From positions 1 to 53,451 of the IMG/VR virus record IMGVR_UViG_3300030520_000031: DNA of 53,451 nt. One strand, written 5' to 3'. The DNA is from a virus. Positions 15,724 to 23,014 of this stretch are shown one piece after another. The first letter of the stretch is position 1. Every line of letters begins with the position of its first letter. The notes under the pieces are model-generated. The model did no database searches. It was not told the DNA's origin and saw only the letters and a program-made list of their open reading frames with translations. The translations under genes and the position numbers were made by a program.

Positions 15724-15957
15724 ATGCTTGAACTAAACGTAGACAAGGAAATGGCCGACGCGCTATGGGATGCGTCGAGAGAGTCGAACCCGGCGGTTCT
15801 GACCGTATTTCACGATGGAAAACTGATCCAATTCCGGCTTGGCTTCCGCTCTTCCGAGATCATCAAGCATGGGCCGACAGGCTGGCGACATGGAAAGGAA
15901 TGCACGGTGAAGCTGGAATTGGTGCAGTTGGTTGACGCGACGATGGAGACGTTATGA
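15724..15957 (+). CDS. Small hypothetical protein (77 aa)
   Basis: The ATG at 15724 is preferred to 15682 because GAGGAGGCGGG precedes it. A soluble mixed alpha/beta protein with Trp and basic residues. It is the first gene after the putative attP and overlaps the next by ATGA. No family recognised. Confidence 0.65.
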   Translation: MLELNVDKEMADALWDASRESNPAVLTVFHDGKLIQFRLGFRSSEIIKHGPTGWRHGKECTVKLELVQLVDATMETL

Positions 15958-16319
15958 CGGATCGAGAATTGACTGAACTGGCTGCCAAAGCCGCAGGCCT
16001 ATCTGGTCGGTGGAACGAACCGTTTCAATGGCTGGATTTGGACGGCGCTCATACCAAAGGCAAAGCGCGGACTGCGTGGAGCCCATTGATCGACGACGGC
16101 GACGCGCTACGGCTGGCCGTGAAACTTGACATCAGCATCCGACAGCAATTCGCGATGGTGCAGGCCGAATATCCGTTGCTCGACGAAGAATACAACACAA
16201 GAAAGGTGCTCTGCGAGGGCGTGCTAGATGATTACTATGCTGCGACGCGACGTGCAATCGTCCGGGCGGCCGTTGAAATCGGGAAGAAGGTTGACGCGCC
16301 GCTAGTACGGGCTGATTGA
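15954..16319 (+). CDS. Phage ABA-sandwich-like protein
   Basis: A 121-residue protein with the pattern seen in phage ABA-sandwich domain proteins: an N-terminal helix, WSPLIDDGDALRLAVKL and a C-terminal ATRRAIVRAAVEIG helix. These small proteins are common in phage early regions and have no known biochemical role. Start by ATGA overlap. Confidence 0.7.
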   Translation: MTDRELTELAAKAAGLSGRWNEPFQWLDLDGAHTKGKARTAWSPLIDDGDALRLAVKLDISIRQQFAMVQAEYPLLDEEYNTRKVLCEGVLDDYYAATRRAIVRAAVEIGKKVDAPLVRAD

Positions 16320-16340
16320 CCGTCGCTAAAAGGAAGTGAG

Positions 16341-16583
16341 ATGAAAATTTCGGAATACATCGAAGCGCTTCAGGCAATTCATGCGACTGAAGGCGATTTG
16401 GAAGTGGTAACGCATCACGCCGGTCAAGGCGCGTCATCGATCGGCCTAGACTTCGCGGCGCTCTCTGCGCCTCGTGTCGGGTACACGTACTCTCATATGG
16501 GCGGTAAAGGCGTGAGCGCAACGAAGAGAGAGCCGACCGACACGATCAAAGAGATCGGGAAAGTCGTCTTTATCCACGGATGA
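16341..16583 (+). CDS. Small hypothetical protein (80 aa)
   Basis: ATG after AGGAAGTGAG. N-terminal helix, then a beta-rich section with conserved-looking EGDLEV and HHAGQG. Many phages encode 60-100 residue proteins beginning with such an amphipathic helix followed by GD(L/T)EV; no function is known. Confidence 0.7.
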   Translation: MKISEYIEALQAIHATEGDLEVVTHHAGQGASSIGLDFAALSAPRVGYTYSHMGGKGVSATKREPTDTIKEIGKVVFIHG

Positions 16584-16590
16584 TTGATCG

Positions 16591-16603
16591 TCGCTAATAG
16601 CGA
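16591..16603 (+). other. Short hairpin in a repeated leader
   Basis: TCGCT-AAT-AGCGA precedes the ribosome binding site at 16606. The sequence upstream of 16341 (GATTGACCGTCGCTAA) is nearly the same as that upstream of 16615 (GATTGATCGTCGCTAA), so the leaders of two successive genes are related, the first with a decayed second arm. Confidence 0.45.
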
Positions 16604-16614
16604 GAGGAGATGGG

Positions 16615-17070
16615 ATGAAAACAGCAATTATGGAACTGGGCCACTTGGTGAACTTCACGATTCCAGCCGATATGCCGGATTCCGGCTGCTATGTGGAAAT
16701 GCCGGGTTTCAAGGGCAATATCACGCGCGCCGAGCTTCAGGCGATGATCGACCAGGCGCGCTCTGTGAGCGTCTATACCGTCGGCGGCATAGGTGGCGGC
16801 GGCGGCGTAGGACCGGCTCAATTCGCCGCTGGCTCCAATGGGTCTGTGGGTGGGTTTGGCGGCGGGGCCGCAGGACCGACCGACGATAGCTACTGGCGAA
16901 ACAAAGCGAAGGAACTGAACAGGCCGATTTCCGTTGTAGGTTTTAGCAGCGGTAACGGAGCCTTTACCGGATGGCTATTCCCCGATGGGCATTCCGAGCA
17001 GCTTCCTGTTGGCGAAACGCCCGTGTGGCCGAAGGTTGACGCGGCGCGACAGGCCGGGAGGGAGGGATGA
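16615..17070 (+). CDS. Hypothetical protein with Gly-rich centre
   Basis: A 151-residue protein with AGGAGATGGG before the ATG. Beta-rich N-terminus, a Gly-rich segment around residues 57-87 and a C-terminal domain with FTGWLFPDGH. The glycine segment is likely a flexible linker between two small domains. Function unknown. The stop overlaps the next start. Confidence 0.65.
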   Translation: MKTAIMELGHLVNFTIPADMPDSGCYVEMPGFKGNITRAELQAMIDQARSVSVYTVGGIGGGGGVGPAQFAAGSNGSVGGFGGGAAGPTDDSYWRNKAKELNRPISVVGFSSGNGAFTGWLFPDGHSEQLPVGETPVWPKVDAARQAGREG

Positions 17071-17387
17071 TGAAACCGGTATGGTACGGGTTGTATGAGC
17101 GAATCGCCAGAGTGAACGGACTTACCGGGCACGGGCGTAGGGTGCTGCGGCGGCAAATGCGGAGTGAATTTCGGGATAACCTTCGAACGGCTCGGGCGGC
17201 CCTAGCGCCATTTGCCGGCAAGCGGATGACGAGCGTTACGCCTGAGCAGATAAAGGAAGCCCTGATTGCCGCTTTCGCACCACCAGAACAGGTCGAACTC
17301 AATATAACTTTCGCAGACGGAAAGATATTGCACGTCTCGGCAAGTGGCGCTGTCGAAATGCTGGAACTGGCCGGGAGGGACGGGTAA
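17067..17387 (+). CDS. Hypothetical basic protein
   Basis: A 106-residue protein starting by ATGA overlap. The N-terminal 50 residues are Arg-rich (RVLRRQMRSEFRDNLRTAR) and helical, suggestive of nucleic-acid contact; the C-terminal half is beta-rich. Next gene starts in a TAATG overlap. Family not recognised. Confidence 0.65.
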   Translation: MMKPVWYGLYERIARVNGLTGHGRRVLRRQMRSEFRDNLRTARAALAPFAGKRMTSVTPEQIKEALIAAFAPPEQVELNITFADGKILHVSASGAVEMLELAGRDG

Positions 17388-17710
17388 TGTTTGATGATGA
17401 CGAACCACCGGTCAGACTGATCGACCCGCACAAGGAAGTGCTGACCGGAACGGGATGCGAATTGGATGCGATCGGCGATTTGCCGGACGTGGACTTGCCG
17501 CGCGCCAAGGTCGAGACCGATGCCTCTTACAGGGAGCGCCTAGCCGTCAAACTGACGTCCTGGTTCGACACGCTCACCCCAGCAATAGCCACGGGCGAAT
17601 ATCTTGACCATTGGCACCGCGGCGCGACGAGCGGCGAAACGAACGCACCTCCGGACGACACGAAGCCCCGAGAGAACCACGTTCGCGATGCTGTGCGGGC
17701 GAATTCTTAG
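17387..17710 (+). CDS. Hypothetical acidic protein
   Basis: A 107-residue, strongly acidic N-terminus (MFDDDEPP) with a helical centre (YRERLAVKLTSWFDTL) and a polar C-terminus. Starts in TAATG overlap with the preceding basic protein, which may be relevant if the two interact. No known motif. Confidence 0.65.
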   Translation: MFDDDEPPVRLIDPHKEVLTGTGCELDAIGDLPDVDLPRAKVETDASYRERLAVKLTSWFDTLTPAIATGEYLDHWHRGATSGETNAPPDDTKPRENHVRDAVRANS

Positions 17711-17718
17711 GAGATTGC

Positions 17719-17805
17719 GTGAGCACAAACGAACGCATCTGGCTTGCGATCATCGCTTTCTGGGTGGTCGTAGACCTTGGTTTGATGGCGTGTCTGAAGC
17801 CATAG
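17719..17805 (+). CDS. Predicted 28-residue membrane peptide
   Basis: GTG start with AGGAG seven bases upstream. After a polar N-terminus the sequence is a single hydrophobic helix (WLAIIAFWVVVDLGLM). Its size and lone membrane segment recall small phage membrane regulators, but no specific role is supported. Confidence 0.45.
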   Translation: MSTNERIWLAIIAFWVVVDLGLMACLKP

Positions 17806-17813
17806 GAGAGCGC

Positions 17814-18017
17814 GTGATTAACCCAATCAAGTCTTTGTGTGCCGCACACTCCGCGTGCAAAGAGCAGAAGAGAATCAACCAAGCTTGGGACGAAGAATAT
17901 AGTCGCGCCAAGCCGGCCGAATACCCGTGCACAATAGGTCAATCCGGCATCACCGACCTGACCGCCCGCGAATGGCGCGGCCCGGTGCACGATGGTGAGA
18001 CTGGGGCGACTAAATAG
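17814..18017 (+). CDS. Small Cys-containing protein (67 aa)
   Basis: GTG at 17814 follows AGGAGAGCGC; the ORF extension to 17604 lies inside other genes. Contains three Cys residues (two near the N-terminus, one mid-way) and many charged residues. Function unknown. Confidence 0.5.
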   Translation: MINPIKSLCAAHSACKEQKRINQAWDEEYSRAKPAEYPCTIGQSGITDLTAREWRGPVHDGETGATK

Positions 18018-18025
18018 GAGATGAG

Positions 18026-18298
18026 ATGGAAGAGACAGCAAGGATCGTAATGGCGATTCTGTTTGGCGCACTATCACTGTCATCCGCCATCGGATGCTAT
18101 TCAATGGCCGCAAGATGGAACCCATTTAAGCCAACAGCAGAGTTGGCGAAACCAGAGCCGACCCAAAGCGAGCGGTCGCTACAAGGTCCTTTGTCGGCAC
18201 CAGAGATGGCATTCCGTCTATCCGTTGCTCAGCCAGGAGACTATGAATTAAAGGTCTACGATGGCGGGAAGCGCTATATCTTTGATCGTGTAAGGTAA
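18026..18298 (+). CDS. Membrane-anchored hypothetical protein
   Basis: A 90-residue protein with AGGAGATGAG upstream. Residues about 7-28 form a membrane helix; a Pro-rich linker leads to a C-terminal beta segment (YELKVYDGGKRYIFDRV). Single N-terminal anchor expected. Not recognised. Confidence 0.65.
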   Translation: MEETARIVMAILFGALSLSSAIGCYSMAARWNPFKPTAELAKPEPTQSERSLQGPLSAPEMAFRLSVAQPGDYELKVYDGGKRYIFDRVR

Positions 18299-18312
18299 CG
18301 GACAGAGATGAG

Positions 18313-18576
18313 ATGGCAGCGATCTACCTCTACATGCCCCGCTGAGGAGCCGGTGGCGTTATTGTCGCGACGCGTGATGATGGTGTGGTAGTGGAGTTCC
18401 GTGGTGCTGCGTATTCGGATTGGGATTTAGGCGAGGATTCGCCCATGTTGTACAGGCTGCATTCGTGCCTACGGCGGATCAACATCTCGGAACTGCATTG
18501 CGGCAATGTCGAGACGATGACGCCGTGGCACGATGAGTGGGAAGAAGTGCGGGGGATGTTTGAGGCGGGGATTTAG
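18313..18576 (+). pseudogene. Small gene interrupted by an in-frame TGA
   Basis: ATG at 18313 after GAGATGAG gives MAAIYLYMPR, then TGA at 18343-18345. The same frame continues GAGGVIVATRDDGVVVEFRG to TAG at 18574. The joined sequence reads as one compact beta-rich protein of about 87 residues, and no good start with a ribosome binding site is found after the TGA. A CGA-to-TGA change is the simplest explanation. Alternatively translation begins at one of the internal GTG codons near 18370-18385. Confidence 0.5.
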
Positions 18577-19160
18577 GCGATGGCCAGCGCCGCAATAACG
18601 CGCGCGATCATATGGTCGCGTATATTCGGAAACGGCAGCGCAGGCCTCCCGATAGGCGTAAGCAGCGCGGCATGCTGCCAGTCAGGAGGCAGATCGGTCA
18701 CAAGATCGTTTCCGTTCCTGTACAAATTCACCGGAACTTTGGAGAGCAACGTCCTCACGCTCAAGTCTGGACTCACGCGCGGTGGCTCGAATCCATACAC
18801 AGCCACGGGCGGCTTCACATCAAGGGTCAAGGCCACGGCGGCACACAAGGCAAGTGCTGCACCAAGTGAATGTCCCACCAGCGTCACCGGCTGATCGCCG
18901 ACCGCCGCTTTGACGTCCAGCGCGATCGCCATCCATGCCGACCAGAAACCGGAATGGATTTTCCCGACACCGCATACGTTGACCGGCTCAAAGCTGAAGT
19001 CAGCGCCCCAGCAATCGCGATTGTCCGTGCCCGGGAAGGCGACGCACAACCCGGCCGCAGTTTGCCGGACGATGGCGCGAGATGCACTGCTCGCTTTACC
19101 GATGTCAGGCACAGCGCTGTATGCTTCCTGCGCCAGCAGCGCGAAATCGTACGGCGTCAT
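18573..19160 (-). CDS. Class 3 lipase-like alpha/beta hydrolase
   Basis: A 195-residue alpha/beta hydrolase of the lipase class 3 type. GHSLG gives nucleophile Ser98; Asp152 (NDLVTDLPP) and His183 (RDHMI) complete a plausible triad, and FPGTDN supplies an oxyanion-loop segment. At about 195 residues it is a minimal catalytic domain with no signal peptide. It is the last gene of the late operon and starts four bases inside the end of the glycosidase-like gene. Ester hydrolysis on lipid or acylated surface polysaccharide is plausible but the substrate is unknown. Confidence 0.85.
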   Translation of the reverse strand: MTPYDFALLAQEAYSAVPDIGKASSASRAIVRQTAAGLCVAFPGTDNRDCWGADFSFEPVNVCGVGKIHSGFWSAWMAIALDVKAAVGDQPVTLVGHSLGAALALCAAVALTLDVKPPVAVYGFEPPRVSPDLSVRTLLSKVPVNLYRNGNDLVTDLPPDWQHAALLTPIGRPALPFPNIRDHMIARVIAALAIA

Positions 19161-20677
19161 CTCGGATTCGCCGCGATGAGGTTCTTGAGCGCGGTGCCTT
19201 CGGGCTTGATGTTGCCGCTTGAATCACGGAGGCCATACGCGCCATCGGCAAAATCGTACAACTCGTAGTACCAAGTCCCTTTCCACTGGGAGCGTGCGAG
19301 CACTTCGGGGAAGATTGAATCGATGTACGAACTTACTGTCGACGATGAAACACTAGGATCGCCCTTACCGGTTTCGGATAGGTAAATCGGCTTGGAGGTA
19401 AGCGCGGCAATGGCTGTGAAAAGATTCACAACACCCGATTGGCCACTCGTCGAGGCCGGGTCGCCACCGGTTTCGTAGTCGTGCCACGTGTACGCGTCGA
19501 CGTCTGGCGCGCCGTGGGGAGCCGCAGAACCGTTCGGCAACGTTCCATTGACCAGCATCTGCAGCCAGCCCGTGTGAATGTAGGTGCCGTTGATGGCGAG
19601 CTTGGTTGTACGGCCAGTGTCAACTGTGTGCCAACCGTCGCAGAAACCTGAGTAAGCCGCCTGGTACAGACCGGTCTGAGTTGCGTTGAACTGAGAAGGC
19701 ACGTTGCCATCGGTACCGCCGAGAATGGCTACGATATCGTCCTCGTTTCCAAACACGACCAAAGGGGAGCCGGCGAGAATTGAAGCCGCCGACGCGCCGA
19801 AGCTCTTCATGTTGTTGTACATCGTCGTGGTAGAGCCCGACAACGTACCTGACACTGGGATCAACTCGGGCACGAGCGTGATCGGAGCCCACTGGGGAAT
19901 CAGCGCGGCAAGAGTAGAGCAATCCCCAAGCGTGTATGCATCAGCGCAGACCGTGGTCAGCCCAATCTGCTGACAATCCGCTTTTTGCTGAGCAACGGAC
20001 CGCGAGGTGTAGATGCCGCCTTGAGCAGGGTGAATGTCCGCGCCCCAATACAGGTCGGCGGTCGTCGCAGGCGGCGTCACGGTGACAGGAGGTGTAACGA
20101 CAACCGGTGCAGCCACGACAACGCTCACCGAGACCGTCGCCTGAGTGCCGCCCGATTGCCCGGCCGCCACGCTGAACGCGATCACGTTAAGTTGGCAAGT
20201 ACCGGTGAGCGCGCCCATGTTGACGGGAACTGTAAATGCGCCGCTCGCACCCGGGGTTATATCGGCACCAACCTTGTTGCCAGAGGCGTTATCCCACACC
20301 GCGACGTTGACCCACTGCGAGCCAGCTACGCCGACGACGTTAAACGTGGCGCTCTCTGCAGCATTAGCCACAGGCGAGCTGACCGTCAGCAAATTAGCGG
20401 CAGGCGCAGGCGGTGGCACAACTACAGCGACATTGTTCACGACGACACTGACCGTGGCGACGTTCACGCCATCGCTAAACGAGAGAGTTTGAGCCCCGTT
20501 TGCGAGTTGTGTCGTATCGACAGGAACACTAAAAGGCACCGGCTGCACGAGAACCACCGAACCTAGGATGGCGGTACCGTTCATTGCCTGAACAGTTACA
20601 CCGCCATCGGTACCGGTGAGATTGATAGTGCCGCTAACTGTCGCGCCCGCGGCGGGCGAAGTTATTACGAGTGCCAT
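19157..20677 (-). CDS. Glycoside-hydrolase-like tail or surface protein with Ig-like domains
   Basis: A 506-residue protein. AGGAG precedes the ATG at 20677; the longer ORF to 20980 overlaps another gene. Residues 1-190 contain two beta-rich Ig-like domains, followed by a Pro/Val/Thr linker (190-206). Residues 207-506 look like a clan GH-A TIM barrel: WGADIHP at the first strand, Asn311-Glu312 (VVFGNEDD) as acid/base, and Glu435 (IYLSETG) as nucleophile, with TWYYELYDF near the end. It could cleave capsule or exopolysaccharide. It is located with a lipase and two lipoproteins at the distal end of the late operon. Whether it is on the virion is not known. Confidence 0.78.
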   Translation of the reverse strand: MALVITSPAAGATVSGTINLTGTDGGVTVQAMNGTAILGSVVLVQPVPFSVPVDTTQLANGAQTLSFSDGVNVATVSVVVNNVAVVVPPPAPAANLLTVSSPVANAAESATFNVVGVAGSQWVNVAVWDNASGNKVGADITPGASGAFTVPVNMGALTGTCQLNVIAFSVAAGQSGGTQATVSVSVVVAAPVVVTPPVTVTPPATTADLYWGADIHPAQGGIYTSRSVAQQKADCQQIGLTTVCADAYTLGDCSTLAALIPQWAPITLVPELIPVSGTLSGSTTTMYNNMKSFGASAASILAGSPLVVFGNEDDIVAILGGTDGNVPSQFNATQTGLYQAAYSGFCDGWHTVDTGRTTKLAINGTYIHTGWLQMLVNGTLPNGSAAPHGAPDVDAYTWHDYETGGDPASTSGQSGVVNLFTAIAALTSKPIYLSETGKGDPSVSSSTVSSYIDSIFPEVLARSQWKGTWYYELYDFADGAYGLRDSSGNIKPEGTALKNLIAANPR

Positions 20678-20709
20678 GAAAGGCTCCTGCGATTTGAACG
20701 ATAGGGGTG

Positions 20710-21195
20710 TTACGCGACCACAGCAGTGCTCGCTGCAACGGGGGCGGCCGGCGCAGGAGTGATCGGTGCGCCAGTGAGGGGCGTTGACGTAGGCACGACG
20801 GCCGGTTGCAGAGCGACTGCGGTGTTGATCGCGAGCGTCACCAAGTCGATAGCTGCGTTCGCTTCGTTCTTCGTTTGCGCCGCGAGACTCGATGCGGCGA
20901 CAGCGGCCTTGAGCAGTGGCAATGCCGTGTTGGCCAAGTTCTGAAGATTCGGCGTGGTGACGGTCGCGCCGGCCGTGCATACTTTCGCGAGTGCGGGCTG
21001 AAAATCGTTCGTGAGGGTGGCTTGTGCGCCGCCCGTGAAGACGCCGTCATCCGTGAGAATTTGAACAGCGGTAGTGGAGTCCGCGCAGACGATCGCGACC
21101 TGCTGAGTAAATGTCAGCGTCGGCATTGAGCCATTGCACGCGGAGAGAGCGAGCGCGACGAAAGCTGCCGCGAACGGCATAAGATTGCGTTTCAT
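20710..21195 (-). CDS. Predicted lipoprotein, Ala/Thr-rich
   Basis: A 161-residue protein with a basic start (MKRN), hydrophobic stretch and lipobox LSAC (Cys19). The mature part is helical and Ala-rich with two Cys residues (about 36 and 73), ending in a low-complexity Pro/Thr/Ala tail of about 35 residues. Position within the lysis-proximal group might suggest a spanin-like role, but the length and tail are atypical. Function unknown. Confidence 0.75.
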   Translation of the reverse strand: MKRNLMPFAAAFVALALSACNGSMPTLTFTQQVAIVCADSTTAVQILTDDGVFTGGAQATLTNDFQPALAKVCTAGATVTTPNLQNLANTALPLLKAAVAASSLAAQTKNEANAAIDLVTLAINTAVALQPAVVPTSTPLTGAPITPAPAAPVAASTAVVA

Positions 21196-21204
21196 GATGG
21201 TTTC

Positions 21205-21519
21205 CTAAGGGGTAAGTTTCACGACAGCGGCAGCGGTGTTACCGACAGCAGTAGCCACATTTGAAATGACAGCGCCTTGCGCAGTAAGGGGTGCTGTCGC
21301 TCCCACACCGGTTTCTTGGAAATGCACGGTTACGACGTTCTCGGCAGACGTTGTCAGATCGAACGTCAAGGCGCTGATGTCCTTCCCGTTGATCGCTAAG
21401 GCCTCGCAACACACCATCTTTTGAAGGTTTGGCTCATAGAACGGCTTCACTGAATAAGTGGCCGTGCCGGCGCACCCGGAGAGCGACGCAGCCATGAGGA
21501 CGAGCGCGGCGCGGATCAC
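21205..21519 (-). CDS. Predicted lipoprotein (104 aa)
   Basis: GTG start in a GTGA overlap with the holin-like gene. Lipobox LSGC (Cys16) follows a short hydrophobic segment; the mature protein is beta-rich with Cys-Cys near residue 37. A lipoprotein directly after a holin-like protein is a position often held by outer-membrane spanins, but no matching inner-membrane subunit or coiled coil is seen, so that is a guess. Confidence 0.72.
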   Translation of the reverse strand: MIRAALVLMAASLSGCAGTATYSVKPFYEPNLQKMVCCEALAINGKDISALTFDLTTSAENVVTVHFQETGVGATAPLTAQGAVISNVATAVGNTAAAVVKLTP

Positions 21520-21755
21520 GACTTGACGATTACCGTTGGCGCAGCAACCGGCGCGGCCGGCGTTGCATCAGGCTCGTCGTCCGGATTGAAGTGGTTGTAG
21601 GTCGCGTGAATGCCTGCTGCGAGCAGTCCGGCTACAAGTGCTGAAACAGCCGCGGGAACAGGTGTGTGACAGCCAGCCATAACCCAATCAACGGCGGGCA
21701 CGAGGGATGCAGCACTGACGACGAGGCCGCCCGTGCTGACGCTGGATTTGTTCAT
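21516..21755 (-). CDS. Putative holin-like membrane protein
   Basis: A 79-residue protein from ATG 21755, the upstream extension being rejected because it crosses a hairpin. Two hydrophobic segments (about residues 9-27 and 32-54) and a polar C-terminal tail rich in Pro/Ala match the size and topology of a two-segment holin. It is separated from the lysozyme gene (25403-25864) by tail-fibre genes, so the lysis genes are not in one cassette. Confidence 0.55.
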   Translation of the reverse strand: MNKSSVSTGGLVVSAASLVPAVDWVMAGCHTPVPAAVSALVAGLLAAGIHATYNHFNPDDEPDATPAAPVAAPTVIVKS

Positions 21756-21764
21756 GGATGCTCC

Positions 21765-21790
21765 AAAAATAAAGCCGCTCAGTGGCGGCC
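21765..21790 (-). terminator. Terminator-like hairpin 1 in late operon
   Basis: On the minus strand GCCGC-(6-base loop)-GCGGC is followed by TTTATTTTT. It lies just before the start of the holin-like gene, with the T-tract about 10 bases from the ATG. Confidence 0.6.
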
Positions 21791-21889
21791 ATGAATGGTG
21801 TGAATGCGGAAACTCACCGGCACCGCGACGACAACCTTGCGGCGGCACCAGCGCGGCCAGCGAGGCCGCCAACGCAGCGCCGCGCGCAT
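21779..21889 (-). CDS. Putative cationic Trp/Arg-rich peptide (36 aa)
   Basis: The ATG overlaps the stop of the Ig-like gene (TGATG), and the ORF ends inside the following hairpin. The peptide is very basic with four Trp in its first half (RWRPRWPRWCRRK) then a short hydrophobic stretch. Composition resembles membrane-active cationic peptides, but no ribosome binding site beyond the overlap supports it, and it could be a chance ORF. Confidence 0.3.
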   Translation of the reverse strand: MRAALRWRPRWPRWCRRKVVVAVPVSFRIHTIHGRH

Positions 21890-22185
21890 CAGGACACCGT
21901 TACGGTCACAACCGAGGGAATATCGATCGAAACATCGGGAGCGGCGATGGTGAACTCTGCCGAGACAGCGGCAGCGCCAATTGCTGTGCCGGATGCGTCA
22001 ACGGCTTGAGCGCTTGCGGTATAAACGCCGGGAGCGACATCAGCGAACGTTGCCGAGTACGGCGCGACCGAGATGACTTGCGCAGGAACTGCGCCGCCGG
22101 ACAGGCTGATGGACACGCCCGCCGAAACGGTGCCAGCGGCGAAGGGTTGCGATTGGGTTTCGACTGCGACGATAACGGTGCTCAT
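21889..22185 (-). CDS. Ig-like beta-rich protein
   Basis: A 98-residue protein of alternating beta strands with a GVYTASAQAVDASGT segment typical of Ig-like or carboxypeptidase-regulatory-like folds. No signal peptide. It is located among tail and surface genes and may decorate the virion or assist fibre assembly. Confidence 0.7.
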   Translation of the reverse strand: MSTVIVAVETQSQPFAAGTVSAGVSISLSGGAVPAQVISVAPYSATFADVAPGVYTASAQAVDASGTAIGAAAVSAEFTIAAPDVSIDIPSVVTVTVS

Positions 22186-22225
22186 GGTGTTTCCTTGATG
22201 GTTGGTGAGGTGCTACGGGATTGGC

Positions 22226-22645
22226 TTAGTTGCCGTTGGTCAACGTGAACGACGAGTCCGAAACTGTCTGGCCAGTGGCGATCGTGGCGCTGCCGACGAA
22301 GTTCATATCGAAGCCACTGGTGACGCCGCAAGTCCCGTCGATATGCGGCGTGCTGCCCGATGTGGTAATCCGAAACCACGTTGCGGCCGTACCTGCGCCG
22401 GCGCCTGCCGTACCCGTGCCAGAAGTGATCGAGTTCAGCGTTAGGACGCCGCCGGACGGCGCGGGCGCGAAGGTTGCATTGCAGGTAAGCGTGGCGAGCA
22501 GAACCTGAGACGTGATCGCCGTATCGGGATTCGTCGGCTGCGTACCGCTGTAGATCAGCAACAGCGCACTCGCGCCCACGGTGGACGTGATTGCCGCCTG
22601 TTGCGCGTTCTTCAATACGGCGCTGTACTTAAGATTCGAGGCCAT
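22226..22645 (-). CDS. Probable virion protein
   Basis: A 139-residue beta-rich protein with an N-terminal helix (LKYSAVLKNAQQAAITSTVG) followed by strands and Gly/Ser/Thr-rich turns. From memory, similar proteins in Burkholderiales and other phages lie beside fibre-tail adaptor genes. Here it is directly downstream of such an adaptor and a terminator-like hairpin. Structural role inferred. Confidence 0.7.
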   Translation of the reverse strand: MASNLKYSAVLKNAQQAAITSTVGASALLLIYSGTQPTNPDTAITSQVLLATLTCNATFAPAPSGGVLTLNSITSGTGTAGAGAGTAATWFRITTSGSTPHIDGTCGVTSGFDMNFVGSATIATGQTVSDSSFTLTNGN

Positions 22646-22662
22646 TCATAAACTCCGAGGCA

Positions 22663-22686
22663 AATAAAAAGCCGCCCGGAGGCGGC
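22663..22686 (-). terminator. Terminator-like hairpin 2 in late operon
   Basis: GCCGCC and GGCGGC pair over 6 bp around a 4-base loop; the minus strand continues TTTTTATTTG. It stands between the adaptor-like gene and the downstream virion gene. Confidence 0.7.
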
Positions 22687-22706
22687 TCGTATCAAGTGAG
22701 GGAAGA

Positions 22707-22997
22707 TCAGAGATTTTTAACTTGCAGCGTGAACGAACGATTTGCCGTGTCGGGTACGTTGGTCTCTATGAAGTTGGATACCAGATAGGCGTTATTGGCA
22801 ATGCCGCCCGACAGATAGAAGTTCACGACCATCCCATTTATAACGACTGGTGAAGCCAGCGTCGCCGGGGCTTGAACGGTGATAGTCGCGCTGGTGATCG
22901 TTACGCCTGGAGGCAAAAAATTCGTCCAATCGAATGCGTAGGGCAGCACATCCAAAGGATCCTTTGGCGGAATATTGTTGAAGCTTGGGAACGCCAT
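22707..22997 (-). CDS. Fibre-tail adaptor-like protein
   Basis: A 96-residue protein with the features of phage fibre-tail adaptors: a DWTNFLPPG segment after a short polar N-terminus, then strands of an Ig-like sandwich, ending RSFTLQVKN. It directly follows the large repeat-rich fibre gene, so it probably joins a fibre to the baseplate or stabilises a tail part. Confidence 0.65.
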   Translation of the reverse strand: MAFPSFNNIPPKDPLDVLPYAFDWTNFLPPGVTITSATITVQAPATLASPVVINGMVVNFYLSGGIANNAYLVSNFIETNVPDTANRSFTLQVKNL

Positions 22998-23014
22998 TGC
23001 GGCTCCGAAAAAGA

